Positions 11,579 to 22,556 of a stretch of 64,000 nucleotides of DNA are shown here, in pieces; position 1 is the first letter of the stretch; each line of letters starts with the position of its first letter. Source of the stretch: Diploptera punctata (lineage: Eukaryota > Arthropoda > Insecta > Blattodea > Blaberidae). Location: the NCBI GenBank assembly GCA_030220185.1, contig JASPKZ010009882.1:62001-126000 (forward strand). The letters run 5' to 3'. The notes beneath the pieces were generated by a model. The model ran no database searches, was not told where the DNA came from, and worked only from the letters and a program-made list of their open reading frames with translations. Made by a program: the position numbers and the translations under genes.

Positions 11579-12075
11579 AAAAAAGTATTAATCAGTGGGG
11601 TGCTGGTAGTGTGGAATATGGGGCGATTTAATATGAACCGTTTGTTCAGTGCCAATAAAATTTATCATATATAGGGCCTATTAGATGAAGCTGACAAATA
11701 TAGTATCTGACATATCAACATCAAAATTACCGTATAGCGACCGTGGATTTATATTACAAAACACTCGCCGTAATTCGTGGTCAACCCCTGAATATTTATC
11801 ACTGGTAACCATGTATATGCCTTCTAACAATAGGAGCCATTGAAAAATATTAAGTTGCTACTTAATAATTACTAACTAGGCAGCGCATTTTCGTTCCGAT
11901 GCAAATTACGAAAGTTATCGATTAGTATAGCCTGGAGTTTACAGCATTCAAACTATTTCTCTGAATTTTACGTCTGGACGGTACCAAGAAAGGTATAATC
12001 CGGTACATAATGATGGAAGATAACTTGGTGTTTTACATAAACAACGTCGACAATGGAGCATGTGCATTTACTAAG
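11579..12075. other. Unassigned sequence
   Basis: No gene or known repeat recognised. Confidence 0.4.
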
Positions 12076-12817
12076 ACTCATGCCCCAAATCGGAGTCAGT
12101 GACTAATCACGAATCAATGATTTTTTTATTTACAACCAATCACAGCCGTGTTTCGCCTAGAATTTACCAACTAAAGTTCATCATAATAAAGAAAGCACCT
12201 CCTTTTTAATATTCTGAATAGGTCATACCATTATTTTGCAGTGACTGACTCCCCAAGAAATACGGCTAGCAGATTGTATATAATATAGTGTATGAATGTA
12301 AACACATAGCGCATGCAGGAGTTAATATAAAAACATTTGTAGCAATTGATTTCACCACCAAAAGAATAAACCATTGTTTGCACTTTCTTAGACGTATTTT
12401 TTTTCCAGGTAACATTCCAGAAAAATATAATTGTCATATTTACATCATTGGACATCAGAAATGAATTAATATACAGTTTGATGTGTTTCATTTTTTCTCC
12501 ACTAGAGAGCATTCTTACAATATTGCGTTCCTTTGGCAATAAATAGTATGATCTGGTTGCAGTGATAAACAAAAGAAGCAAATGAAGCGTACTAATCGTC
12601 TCTCATTTGTTTTCAAACATCGCCGTTTACATTAAATATATAAACATTTTAAAATAACTATATTTAAATAATGATTTGTGAGCAAACAGCTTAATGTTAT
12701 TCGTTAAATAGTCCTAACAAATGTCACACTTGATTTCCAAATTCTCTAGATAAATTCACGACTCACTTCGTGAGTCGTGAATTTATCGATAATTTGGAAA
12801 TCACTCGTGGCATTACT
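12076..12817 (-). mobile_element. Hairpin-ended DNA element, copy 1
   Basis: This segment matches 28415-28844 in the opposite orientation. The termini read ATGCCCCAAAT (12080) and GTGGCAT (12813), a short inverted repeat. One end is a long near-perfect hairpin (12722-12813) whose tip is CGACTCAC-TTC-GTGAGTCG. It has about 310 bp internally (roughly 12220-12530) that copy 2 lacks. The only ORF, 12231-12581 minus, has no motif I recognise, so it is probably non-autonomous. Class unknown. Confidence 0.65.
12722..12813. repeat. Terminal hairpin of the DNA element
   Basis: Arms of about 44 nt around a 3-nt TTC loop. The inner arm CGACTCAC/GTGAGTCG is perfect. Further out GATTTCCAAATT pairs with AATTTGGAAATC with a few mismatches around the CTCTAG/CGAT block. 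Confidence 0.85.
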
Positions 12818-14855
12818 TCTGATTATGTTTCATCTCTGCGTATCTATTTGCAGTTTTAAACTGCTTATACATTCACGTGACTTAATAAATGCACAAGAAG
12901 AAACTACTCGATCCACTCTACGTGAGGGAACCAAAATGCTCTGCCTCTTGATAACCTATTAGTTCATATTTCATAATTGCCATTTTATATTAAATTAGAC
13001 AAGAATATATTTAACTTATTCAGAGCTTTGTATTTTAGCAAGCGAAACAAGATGCCACTTCTAATTAATATTAAACGAAATTCTATACTATTATGATGCA
13101 TTCGAATGATGATATTTCCTGTGCAACAGAACAATATTCATCTTGCCTTGCGATAATCCAATGATCATGTTTTATCTTTGTACACACTCAATCAGATTAA
13201 ACAGATTCTAAGGTAGCGGAATACAGAACGAACCGTCTATAATCACTGCTTGTCTTTAGAGCAAGATGCCGCAGGTTTAATATTCTCGAGAAGAGAATTG
13301 TACGGAGTTATGCGACAACCGGCTATGCGCCATTATGTAAGTTCCGAGAAAAAAAAGGTTATTTTTTTTACATTTTAAACTCTAGCAAGAGCTATTTAAT
13401 TATTTCTGGCTTGATAATTGCTTATTAGAAAATATTATATATACTGATTCGTACTGTATAAGTAAAAACTATGTATATTTATTTTAACGGTCAGTATTTC
13501 AATTTTGCACTTAGACGTAATGAGAATGGTGTCAAGATATTTCAGCATCAATCAGTTAAGCGCCGCAAAAGGGAGTTTGCACTGTTGATGCGTATTAGAG
13601 TGGGATACTTTATTTTGTGTCAATCAGCCAAGTGTTAAGGTAATGCGTATACACTGTTGATGTAAAATATTGTGTCATAATATTACTGTAGTAGTGTTTG
13701 TATGTACAATACACTTATTATTAATATGTGTTTATATGTTCTATTGTTTTGTAAACTTCATACATATTCCATTATGAAATGTACGTGTTAATTTAATAAT
13801 GTTTTCTAAATACATCTAATTTAGTCATACAATTAGAGTACATACAAAAAAAAAAACACAAAAATAATATAAAAAAGAACAGGCATGCTGTAACAATTTT
13901 GTGGAATCAATTTTTTTTTATTCCTTCGAGTAAAAAATATCGATAGACATCCATCAACTTGCACACTAAATATTTATTTTGAACTGTAATACGTTTTTTA
14001 AAAGGCATATGCATGACTAATAAAATGCTTATGTAACTGTAAACAATAATTAAAATAAGTGGAACAACAGTAAATAATACAAATAATTTATCTCGTACTT
14101 TTAATATGATTTATTCACATTGGATATTTGTATATATTAAAATTATCATACAACAAATTTAGAAAGAAATATAGAACGAAATTTACTAGCCGATGAACAG
14201 TAGATCTAATAACTCCGACGCCTAATATTACAATGACCTCTGAATTGGCAAGCGCCTGAATTTTTATCTTTATGTTTATATAATAGAAGTAGGATGGATT
14301 TCATGTAGTAAAAAAAATATATGATTCACGTAGTAAATAACATTTTTACATACAAGCAGTGAGACAGACATGCCTTTCCATTTTCTCGACAGTTCTCATG
14401 AACCATATCTGAAATTTTCTGAGCTCTGGATGTGATTATAACATTAAAACATCACACTGAGTTGACAATCTTCTCTATTTATTGTAGCGCCAAACCAACA
14501 ATACTCAGTTATGCATCAACAATATAAGAGCAGGAAAATATGGCGCTAAGCTGCATGATTCAAAATTTAGATTAGTATTAGGACTGATGGCGTTTGTATT
14601 TTTCTTTAGTAATAAGGCTATATTTAAAGATTTTGGTGCTGAAAGTGCAACAGATGGCATGAACATATATTTTTTAATGGAGCATAGCCGATTGATGTAT
14701 AACGCCGTGCAATATTTTCCTACAATGAATTTCATACTTGATTTTCATGTGAACAATTTTTTCCCTTCCGGAATTTTAATCTTAATGAGTGATCCGAAAG
14801 CTGACATACTAAGAGGGATAGTCTTAATTATCCTATTCTCTATTAGGCCTATGAA
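12818..14855. other. Unassigned AT-rich stretch
   Basis: About 2 kb with no convincing gene. The ORF at 14587-14997 runs into the antisense of the neighbouring LINE and its upstream half has no recognised motif. Poly-A runs occur near 13847 and poly-T runs near 13910. Confidence 0.4.
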
Positions 14856-16096
14856 CTCACTTACTTACTTACTCACTGGCACTATCGAAACCGTAGGTTC
14901 ATGGCCGCGCGGACATAAGCTCTCCATACATCTCTATCCCGAGCTAATGCTTTCCAATCATTCCCTGTATAATTTACTTCCCTCAAATCATAGTTAATGT
15001 TATTCTCCCACCTCATTCTTGGTCTACCAACTGAGCGTTTTCCCTCTGGTTTTCCTACAAGAAGCTTCCATGCAAGTCTTTCATTCCCCATACGTGCAAC
15101 ATGTCCTGCCCATCGAGGTTTACGAGACTCTTAACTGTTCTTATTATATCTGGCTTCCTATGAAGACCATGTAGTTCATTGTTATGTAGTCTTCTCCATT
15201 CACCTGTCTGTTCATCTCTCTTTGGTCCAAAAATTGTCCTAAGTACTTTATTCTCAAATACCCGCAATCTCATCTCCTCCCTTAAAGTAAGATTCCATGT
15301 TTCGCACCCATATAATATAACTGGTAGAATAATAGTTTTATATATTTTCAGTTTAACATTTTTTGAAAGAAGTTGGGACATTAAGAGTCTCTGCAATGCA
15401 TAATAGCACACATTTCCAGAATTGAGCCTATGTTTAATTTCTTTGTGCATCTCATTCCTATTTGTGATTATTGTTCCTAGATATTTGAATTCAGCCACTT
15501 CCTCAAAATTTCCCTCATTTGTCATTAGTCGTCCATTTCCATTATATAATGTATTTCTACGTGTGACCATATTTTTAGTTTTATTGATATTTACTTCCAG
15601 TCCTAATTTCTTAGTGTTACTCAATAGAGTGTGCGTGTTGTCCTTTAGTATCTCCTCGCTATCGGCCAATAGTACTACATCATCAGCATAAACTAACAGC
15701 TTATTAATACCATTGAGTTGTGAGCTTTCCTCATTCTCTAAAGATTCAATGGCATGCTCTAGTACAAAATTAAATAGTAGAGGAGATAGTGCATCTCCTA
15801 GCTTCAACCCTTTCTGGATTTCAAAAGTGTCCGAAAACTGTTTGCCTATACGCACCCTACTCTTTGTGCCATTTAGACACATTCGTATAAGTTTAACTAA
15901 CTTTTTAGGAATTGCGAACTCCAGCAGGATACTATATAACTTCTCCCTCTTAATTGAATCATATGCTTTTTTGAAGTCTACATATAGGCCTAGTTGATGT
16001 ACAGTACCATTATATTCCCATTTCTTTTCTAAAATCTGTCTTATACTAAAAATCTGATCTGTTGTAGACCTGTTTCTTCTAAATGCACATTGATGT
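14856..16096 (-). mobile_element. LINE-1w, 5' truncated, long open frame
   Basis: Reverse-strand copy with the family 3' terminus at the left (TTACTTACTTACTCACTGGC, 14861-14880) and truncation inside the RT domain at the right, at the codons for the FRRNRSTTDQIF block. Total about 1.24 kb. The main ORF is described separately. Target-site duplication not resolved. Confidence 0.88.
15055..15882 (-). pseudogene. LINE-1w reverse transcriptase, partial
   Basis: 275 codons open. From the N-terminus: IQKGLKLGDALSPLLFNF (RT palm), then LLVYADDVVLLADSEEIL with the YADD catalytic box intact at about residues 65-68, then TKNMVTRRNTLYNGN, EFKYLGTIITNRNEMHKE, ILYGCETWNLTLREE and RRLHNNELHGLHRKPD. The frame breaks just after the KSLVNLDG stretch and the RLAWKLLVGKPEGK tail continues in another frame (14882-15091). 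The upstream RT fingers (including VDFKKAYDSI) lie beyond 15882 in another frame. It cannot be a working retrotransposon gene because the 5' half, including any endonuclease, is missing. Confidence 0.85.
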
Positions 16097-16398
16097 TAGG
16101 CCTATGAACTACACTACAAATTTGTTTTAATGATGATGCAATGATTCTAAGTATACTTATGTGCTAGATAGAAGTTTCATGAACGGATTTTACCTATAGA
16201 AAGTGAATATTATTTTCTAATTTTTTATACGACAAATAATTTGTACTCTAGCTGAGATACAAAAAAAGTCTTCCAGTGGTAAACATTGACATACTAATTC
16301 AACTGCCCAATCATCTTATTTTATTTACACACACACGAAATTAATTTACTTTCGTTTAGTCTTCTAAAAGATTATCAATTACAGGTATAATAAACTAG
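16097..16398. other. Unassigned sequence
   Basis: AT-rich spacer; nothing recognised. Confidence 0.4.
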
Positions 16399-16470
16399 CT
16401 AACTAACTAATTCTCTGGTAATATTGAACCCGTAGGTTCATGGCCGCGCGGACAGAAGCTCTAAATATAG
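16399..16470 (-). mobile_element. LINE-1w terminal stub
   Basis: About 70 bp of the extreme 3' end: ACCCGTAGGTTCATGGCCGC and the adjacent GCGGACAGAAGCTC match the family's last coding codons and terminus in reverse, with CTAACTAACTAA as the tail. A severely 5'-truncated insertion. Confidence 0.7.
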
Positions 16471-16693
16471 TTCAGCTCTGGCTTCTTTAGCCTCTTTGTA
16501 GGGGTCTATGGTGTGTGGTGCGGTAAGAAGTTAAGGTGAATTGTAGGTACTACCAGAAACGATCCTCAGTTTAGAAAACACAATAGTTACTGCAAGTTGA
16601 GTTTTCTTATTTATTAGTTCTGTGTTAGTGAATATTTTTGTTGTCTAGTAAGTTTAGAGTGTTCATTATAGGATAGCGCTCTATTTATAACAA

Positions 16694-16697
16694 TTTA

Positions 16698-16756
<59 letters not shown>
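16694..16756. repeat. (TTA)n microsatellite
   Basis: A run of TTA triplets directly abutting the head of the following SINE-A. Confidence 0.9.
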
Positions 16757-17092
16757 GTCCACCGCTGTGGTCCCGAGGTAGCGTGCTGCCTTGTCACGCA
16801 GCGGGCCCGGGTTCGATCGCCGGTCGGGACAGATTTTCTGGGTGAGGTTTTTATCGGGGTTTTTCGTCACCTACAAGACAAATGCCAGGGAAACTTTAAG
16901 GCCAAAACGGTCCCCGAAATCATATGGCCATCATCATCATCCTTATCATTATTATTATCATCCTTCACCGGTGTGGAAAGCAAGAGGAAGCTGTCACACC
17001 TACAATTCCCTAGTAAAGCTGCAAGCATAGCATGAAAATTCTATGATTGCAGTGAAGGACCTGCCTTCAGGCAGAATTAGAATGGGTGGATT
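16757..17092 (+). mobile_element. SINE-A copy
   Basis: Full-length looking: TCCACCGCTGTGGTCCCGAG head, box B GGTTCGATCGCC at about 16811, central block, GTGTGGAAAGCAAGAGG and 3' end GCAGTGAAGGACCTGCC. It sits immediately after a TTA microsatellite. Confidence 0.87.
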
Positions 17093-17194
17093 ATTATTAA
17101 TAAGAACATGTTTTTTGCTTGGCTACTAGTTCCCTCCCCCACTCGGCAATGTTCCCTCCTACCACGCACCAAGACGGCTACAGTTTTCAGAACT

Positions 17195-17527
17195 GGACTG
17201 TACATCCCTATCCTGAACTAATATTTTTCAGTCATCCCCTGTATAATCTACTTCCCTCAAGTCATGATTAATGTTATTCTCCTATCTCATTCTTGGTCTA
17301 GCAAGTAGGAGTTTTCCCTCTGGTTTTCCTACAAGAACCTTCAATGCATCTATTTCATTCCCTATTCGTGCCACATGTCCTGCCCATTGCAGTTCACGAG
17401 ATTTAACTCTTCTTAGTGTCTGTTCAACTCTCTTTGGTCCAAAATGTTTCCTAAGAACTTTACTCTCAAAAACTCGTAACCTCCTTTCCTCCCTTAAAGT
17501 GGGAGTCCATGTTTCGCATCCATAACA
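17195..17527 (-). mobile_element. LINE-1w internal fragment
   Basis: Reverse-strand match to the tail-coding region (antisense of GRPRMRWENNINYD at 17265-17310) through the antisense of the LREE stretch (17480-17520). Both ends are truncated and the 3' TAAG end is absent. Confidence 0.78.
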
Positions 17528-18012
17528 GGTATATAATTCATTCCCTAAATAAGTGGTAGTAATATAGGCCTAATAGTCTACTGCCCAGGAAATTGGATGA
17601 ACTCCTTTCTTCTCACTTCCTAAATAATGGGTATCTGATCTTAGTATGTTTTTTCTTCTTTTGTAGTGGAATCCTTGTTGAGTCCAGTGTTGCCATAACC
17701 ACAAGCAAATACCTGAATATCTGTACAAGTCCGAATTGAACATATTTGTCCTTGGAGCCCTGTTAGCTATATGTGTAGGTGTACTTATATTAGAGATATC
17801 TAAATTTTGCACCAAGATATAAATCTCTATTTGTATAAAATATATTTCCGGACAATTAAAGAAAATTGTAATACATTAATTTCATTCGCTATCAATCAAA
17901 TGTTGGATGTATATGCCAGTCGTAGTGTGTATTTGACCATACGAATTAAAAAGCATAAAAACAAATAAGATAAAACAAATTAATAAACAACTGAATTAAG
18001 GAATTGAGGGGC
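17528..18012. other. Unassigned sequence
   Basis: No gene or repeat recognised. Confidence 0.4.
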
Positions 18013-18307
18013 ACGCCCCGCCATAGCGTAGGTTAAGAAAGTAAGGTAAAAGACTGAAAACTGAGGGTTTGAGTCCCAGTGGAGTCAGTATTTATAAACT
18101 GAGCAGACCTTATGGCAGCTTCATGGTCCTGGGGTCGACTCAGTCTCTAACTGAAATGAGTACCAGACGCTTGTTCTGGGAGTAAAGGCAGCCGTCACGC
18201 AGGACTGACTATACGGCCGACTTCAGGTACCGATTGTCTGAAAAGTGGGAGCCTTAACCTCCTATTTCCAGTGATTCTAAGGTTTGTAGTGACATCACTT
18301 GACTTAA
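18013..18307 (+). mobile_element. SINE-B copy (tRNA-derived)
   Basis: Plus-strand copy. The head GCCATAGCGTAGGTTAAG matches the box A region and GGTTTGAGTCCC the box B region. Internally GGGGTCGACTCAGTCTCTAA and AAAGTGGGAGCCTTAACCTC match the minus-strand copies at 19460, 27135 and 60465. Its box A has lost bases relative to TAGCGTAGTGG in the other copies. Confidence 0.8.
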
Positions 18308-18313
18308 CTTAAA

Positions 18314-18725
18314 AATAACACTGAGCAACAAAAAATATACTTCTTTTTGTCTCAGAAAGAAAAATATGTGACTCTGATAGTATTTTTTCTCCTGAATTCA
18401 AATATGATATCGGTTTTTCTCCACCACGCAAGGTTTCCGAGAGACGCAAACACTTTAATATTTTCTACATTCGTAACTACACAATATTCGAACATTCGGA
18501 CTCACCTAGAAAGTAAGAAATGACGATTTTCTGCTGTATTTCGCCTGTGGAGCATCCCTCTTGATGGCCCAACAATAATCGGCCAGCATATTATGATTCA
18601 ATTTACCTTGATATCTCTTTTCCATTGCTGAAATCTCCTGATGAAAGTGTTCCCCGTGCTCATTGCTCACTGCTTCAAGATTTTCCGGAAAGAAATCTAA
18701 GTTTATTAAAAAATGTTATTTAAAT
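18314..18725 (-). mobile_element. Family D repeat, copy 2 (outer half)
   Basis: Minus-strand copy beginning AACACTGAGCAACAAAAAAT. The antisense coding tail occupies roughly 18508-18690 and includes the antisense of DFFPENL at about 18678. It is cut at 18725 by a LINE-1w insertion and resumes at 19762. The 10-mer TTATTTAAAT at 18716-18725 is the first copy of the target duplication. Confidence 0.7.
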
Positions 18726-19449
18726 ATCAGTAAAACTAAATATATGGTCACACGTAGAAATTCACTATATAATGGAATTAGACAGCTAATGACAAATGAG
18801 GGAAATTTTGAGGAAGTGGCTGAATTCAAATACCTAGGAACAATAATCACAAATAGGAATGAGATGCACAAAGAAATTAAACATAGGCTCAATTCTGGAA
18901 ATGCATGCTATTATGCATTACAGAGACTTTTGATGTCCCAACTCCTTTCAAAAAACGTTAAGCTGAAAATATATAAAACTATTATTCTACCAGATATATT
19001 ATATGGGTGCGAAACATGGACTCTTACTTTAAGGGAGGAAAGGAGATTACAAGTATTTGAGAATAAAGTACTTAGGAAAATTTTTGGACCAAAGAGAGAT
19101 GAACAGACAGGTGAATGGAGAAGACTACATAACAATGAACTACATGGTCTTTATAGGAAGCCAGATATAATAAGAACAGTCTCGTAGACTGCGATGGGCA
19201 GGACATGTTGCACGTATGGGGAATGAAAGACGTGCCTGGAAACTTCTTGTAGGAAAGCCAGAAGGAAACCGCCCAGTTGGTAGACCAAGAATGAGGTGGG
19301 AGAACAACATTAACTATGATTTGAGGGAAGTAGATTATACAGGGAATGATTAGAAAGCATTAGCTCAGGATAGGGATGTATGGAGAGCTTATGTCCGCGC
19401 GGCCATGAACCTACGGGTTCGATAGTGCCAGTGAGTAAGTAAGTAAGTA
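18726..19449 (+). mobile_element. LINE-1w insertion in family D
   Basis: 5'-truncated LINE-1w starting in the codons ISKTKYMVTRRN, just after the YADD region, and ending GGTTCGATAGTGCCAGTGAG plus TAAGTAAGTAAG. The ORF 18663-19187 runs into it from the host repeat and is therefore chimeric. The frame is lost at the KSRRL position (a deletion near 19182). It is flanked by the perfect 10-bp duplication TTATTTAAAT at 18716-18725 and 19450-19459. Confidence 0.9.
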
Positions 19450-19459
19450 TTATTTAAAT

Positions 19460-19751
19460 TCCCCACTACAGGCCTCGGGAGGTCCTTCGGGTAGTACGAG
19501 GTTAAGGCTCCCACTTTTTCTAGACAATCGGCACTTTGTGTCAGCCGGGTTGTCAGCCCTGCGTGACGGCCGCCTTTACCCCCAGAACAATCGTCTGGTA
19601 CTCATTTTCGTTAGAGGCTGAGTCGACCCCAGGGCCATAGTGCCGCCAGAAGGTTTTGGTCAGTTTAAAAATCCTGACCCCACCGGGACTTGAACCCTCG
19701 ACCTTCCGACTTGTAGCGCAGTGCCTTAACCACTACGCTACGGCGTGCACT
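19460..19751 (-). mobile_element. SINE-B insertion at the LINE target duplication
   Basis: Minus-strand SINE-B with well-preserved promoter boxes: reading the minus strand, box A TAGCGTAGTGG (about 19733-19743) and box B GGTTCAAGTCC (about 19688-19698). It is bounded by TTATTTAAAT at 19450-19459 and again at 19752-19761. Confidence 0.88.
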
Positions 19752-19761
19752 TTATTTAAAT

Positions 19762-19910
19762 TCACTAATTGAAATTGAAATAAAAAAAATTGTGGGTGAT
19801 GGAGAAATTCCGAATACATATTTGAAAACACAATAAAAGCTGCATCAAGTACAACTACTGGTACTCATGAGACAAAAATCATGTTGACCACCGTAATCTA
19901 ACTAACATTT
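19762..19910 (-). mobile_element. Family D repeat, copy 2 (inner half)
   Basis: Continuation of the copy broken at 18725: TCACTAATTGAAATTGAAAT through GACAAAAATCATGTTGACC matches the corresponding part of 42841-43415. Removal of 18726-19761 restores a colinear family D copy. Confidence 0.8.
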
Positions 19911-21020
19911 CTTCTATACTTCGTTTCACAATTTAAGGAGAAGCCTAACAGATATAAAATTATACATTTCCTTTTCTCATTCAATTTAATTTTGATTTGC
20001 TGAATTCATCTATTGATGTTACACTTCCCAGAACAATTTTACTGAATATAAATTATTTATTAATTCACTTAATAATTTAACGACACAGGAAATTATTATA
20101 ATTTTTCTTTGTTTTGATTTACTGAGTTCATCCACTTCAATTCCACTTCGAGAATAGCTTCCATGTAACTTGTTTTTGTATAAATGTGTATATAAAATGA
20201 AACTTTTTTTGTAAAGTGGGGAGAGATACTTGGCTTACAATAGCAGGCCAGCAGGGAACATGTAGTGTAGGCCTCATTCAGCCAGCGTTACGATTAATAT
20301 ACTGACTATAAATCCATATGTCCTACATATACAATGCAATCGGAACTTTAGAGACAGCTATATTGTATTGGAAGATGATTAATGCCAGACTGCTAGCATC
20401 AATACAAACAGAGAGCACATGTTAATACGGTAGTGGCTCTTGTCTTCGGTTTCCAAATCATGCAAGTTCCATGTCCATTCATCATGTCGGTTTCCTTCCA
20501 ATGTGCAATGGCATTTCCTTATCAAAGCCTCATACCAAACATTAACTGTTCCATTCAATGTAATATTATATTGACAATAGCACCAAGCCTGCAATCAATA
20601 ACTTACCAATACTCAAATATTTTTCAAATACTGTGTCTCTTGTAAATGAAAAATAATTATTGTCAAACTCAAAGAAAGAAGAGTAAATCGATTAGGAAAA
20701 GACCATCGGATCCTTACTATTGTACTATGAAATATGTATAGTAATGTAGGAACTCGATAGAGATAAAACCTTATTAAATTATTCATTTTCAATTATTGAA
20801 AAACACCAAGAAATAATAGCTAATAAAAATTTATAATAAAAATTTATAATAAATAATTTATATATAGATCTTTCATTTTTCTCTTTTGTATCTCCGTTTT
20901 ACCTCGGCAGGAAACAAACGCCGATATTCTCATAATTATATACTAATTTATTATAATCATCAACATTATTATTATTTAATATAAATACATCAGAAGGGGT
21001 ATATTAGGGGTATATTACAT
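19911..21020. other. Unassigned sequence
   Basis: About 1.1 kb. The short ORFs on either strand near 20379-20645 overlap each other and show no motif I recognise. A short tandem duplication (TAATAAAAATTTA) occurs at 20820-20850. Confidence 0.4.
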
Positions 21021-21024
21021 GATA

Positions 21025-21638
21025 TGAAAATTTTGAGTACGTAGGGGTAAAAGTAGATAAAGAGGACAAACAAGAAAGTGATATTATGAAAATAATGAAT
21101 AAAAGAAGAACAATAACAGAAATCACAAATGGAGTCCTATGGAATAGACATATAACTAGGAAAAATAAGTTACAAATATATAATTGAATAGTTATAAGTA
21201 CTCACACATATAGAGCTGAAGTTTGGAAATTCAATAAATATTTAGAACAAAAACTTACGTCGATGGAAATGGATTTTTGAGAAGAGCAGCAAGATGTTCA
21301 AAATTAGAAAAAATGAGAAATAATGCCAGACGAGAAAATTAATATTAAATATTCAATAGTAGATTATATAAGATACAAACAATTAAATTGGTAAGGACAT
21401 GTACGACAAATGCAAGAAGAGAGATTACCCAGAAAGAACATTGGAATAGTGTCCACCTGGAAGAAGAAAGAAAGGAAGGCCTCGAAACTCGTGGACGCAA
21501 GAAATAAGAACTGGAATGAGAACAAGATGACTGGAGGACGTGGAGTGGATGGATGGAGACCAGTGGAGAAGGAAAAATAAAACTTTAGGCACAGAAAGAT
21601 ATGTAAACATTGAAAATCTATATGTAAATGAATAAATT
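21025..21638 (+). pseudogene. RTE-like reverse transcriptase C-terminal fossil
   Basis: Pieces read FEYVGVKVDKEDKQESD, NKRRTITEITNGVLWNRHI, then a YRAEVWKFNKYLEQKL region and a MPEERLPRKN-like tail, with stops and frameshifts between them. This order (YLG-type block, W..VL..., YGAE-type block, GH/MPE tail) is that of the RT C-terminal region at 6463-7078. The 3' end runs into an ATTATT microsatellite at 21643. Confidence 0.7.
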
Positions 21639-21642
21639 ATTT

Positions 21643-21672
21643 AAATTATTATTATTATTATTATTATTATCA
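21643..21672. repeat. (TTA)n microsatellite
   Basis: TTA triplets following the RT fossil's 3' end; continued in interrupted form to about 21708. Confidence 0.85.
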
Positions 21673-21749
21673 TTATTACCATTATCATGATTATTATTAC
21701 TATTATAATACTTGGGTAAAGAATGAGTTTCTTGTACGAGATAAGGGGT

Positions 21750-21811
21750 GGAGGAGGAGGAGGAGGAGGAGGAGGAGGAGGAGGAGGAGGAGGAGGAGGA
21801 GGAGGAGGATA
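21750..21811. repeat. (GGA)n microsatellite
   Basis: About twenty GGA triplets. On the minus strand it produces a poly-serine ORF (21618-21836) that I regard as an artefact. Confidence 0.95.
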
Positions 21812-22257
21812 GGAAGCCAGTCTTAACGGAACCCAAGTGATTTAACCCTATCTGGATGGAATCCCCTGATTGAAGATAGACTTCTCTAACTGCTGTCCAC
21901 TAATGGATGCCAGCGACTCCCCATCCTCCAATTCCCTAATGTTCTGGAAGGCGGAAATGGGACAGACTCCGGCTAGATAATCAGCACAAATCTGCCAGCG
22001 GCGTCATAAAGAAGCTGTAAATGCTCAATGACTGTGTCGCCACTACTAAATATATTTCAGTTCTCTCCTAGAATAGTTCAACCCTTTAGAACAGAGAGAC
22101 GCTTAAATTGAACAAATAAATAAAAAGTTTAAAAAAACTTTCACAACTTGATCATCAGAATTTGATTCATACACAATAGCACAATACATTTTCTGTAATA
22201 CAGGAATAAATAGTTAAGTTCAATGAAAGCTAATTAAGGCTGCAAAACTGATTAATT
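21812..22257. other. Unassigned sequence
   Basis: No gene recognised. Confidence 0.4.
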
Positions 22258-22315
22258 CACTGGCACTATCGAAACCGCACGTTCATGGGCGCCCGAAAAT
22301 AAGATCTCCATTACA
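22258..22315 (-). mobile_element. LINE-1w terminal stub
   Basis: The extreme 3' end only: CACTGGCACTATCGAAACCG followed by GTTCATGGGCGCCCG, diverged. It ends where repeat G begins. Confidence 0.65.
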
Positions 22316-22317
22316 GG

Positions 22318-22452
22318 AGGTCAAAATCTGTCTTGCTACCGCTCGCTATCGTAAGCGAGAGCGGTTGAAAGGGAGTGCGGCTAAGAGAGCCTCGTGTTCC
22401 GGTAACAAACGTTCGAAAATGAGAATCCCGAGATTCTCGCAGTGAGTTCGAC
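22318..22452 (+). repeat. Repeat G, copy 1
   Basis: About 135 bp shared with 26946-27085 in the same orientation. Shared blocks are GAAAGGGAGTGCGGC, TCTCGTGT.CCGG, and GAGATTCTCGCAGTGAGT. It is GC-richer than its surroundings. No tRNA promoter boxes seen; class unknown. Confidence 0.7.
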
Positions 22453-22556
22453 GTATGAAGTACAGTGTTCGTGCCACATAAATGTTTACTCCATTTACGA
22501 AATCGTATATTTCTCAGCAACTAAAGAAATTCCCTCATTTACGAATACACATATTA

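Noticed and set aside
14587..14997. 136-codon ORF as a host gene
   Set aside because: Its 3' half is antisense LINE-1w sequence, so the reading frame is chimeric.
18663..19187. 174-codon ORF as an intact RT fusion protein
   Set aside because: The first codons are family D sequence joined to LINE-1w by the insertion; the join has no start of its own.
21618..21836. Poly-serine ORF, and the poly-Ile/poly-Asn ORFs at 27588-28007, 43816-44058 and 55636-55938
   Set aside because: They are translations of GGA and AAT microsatellites.
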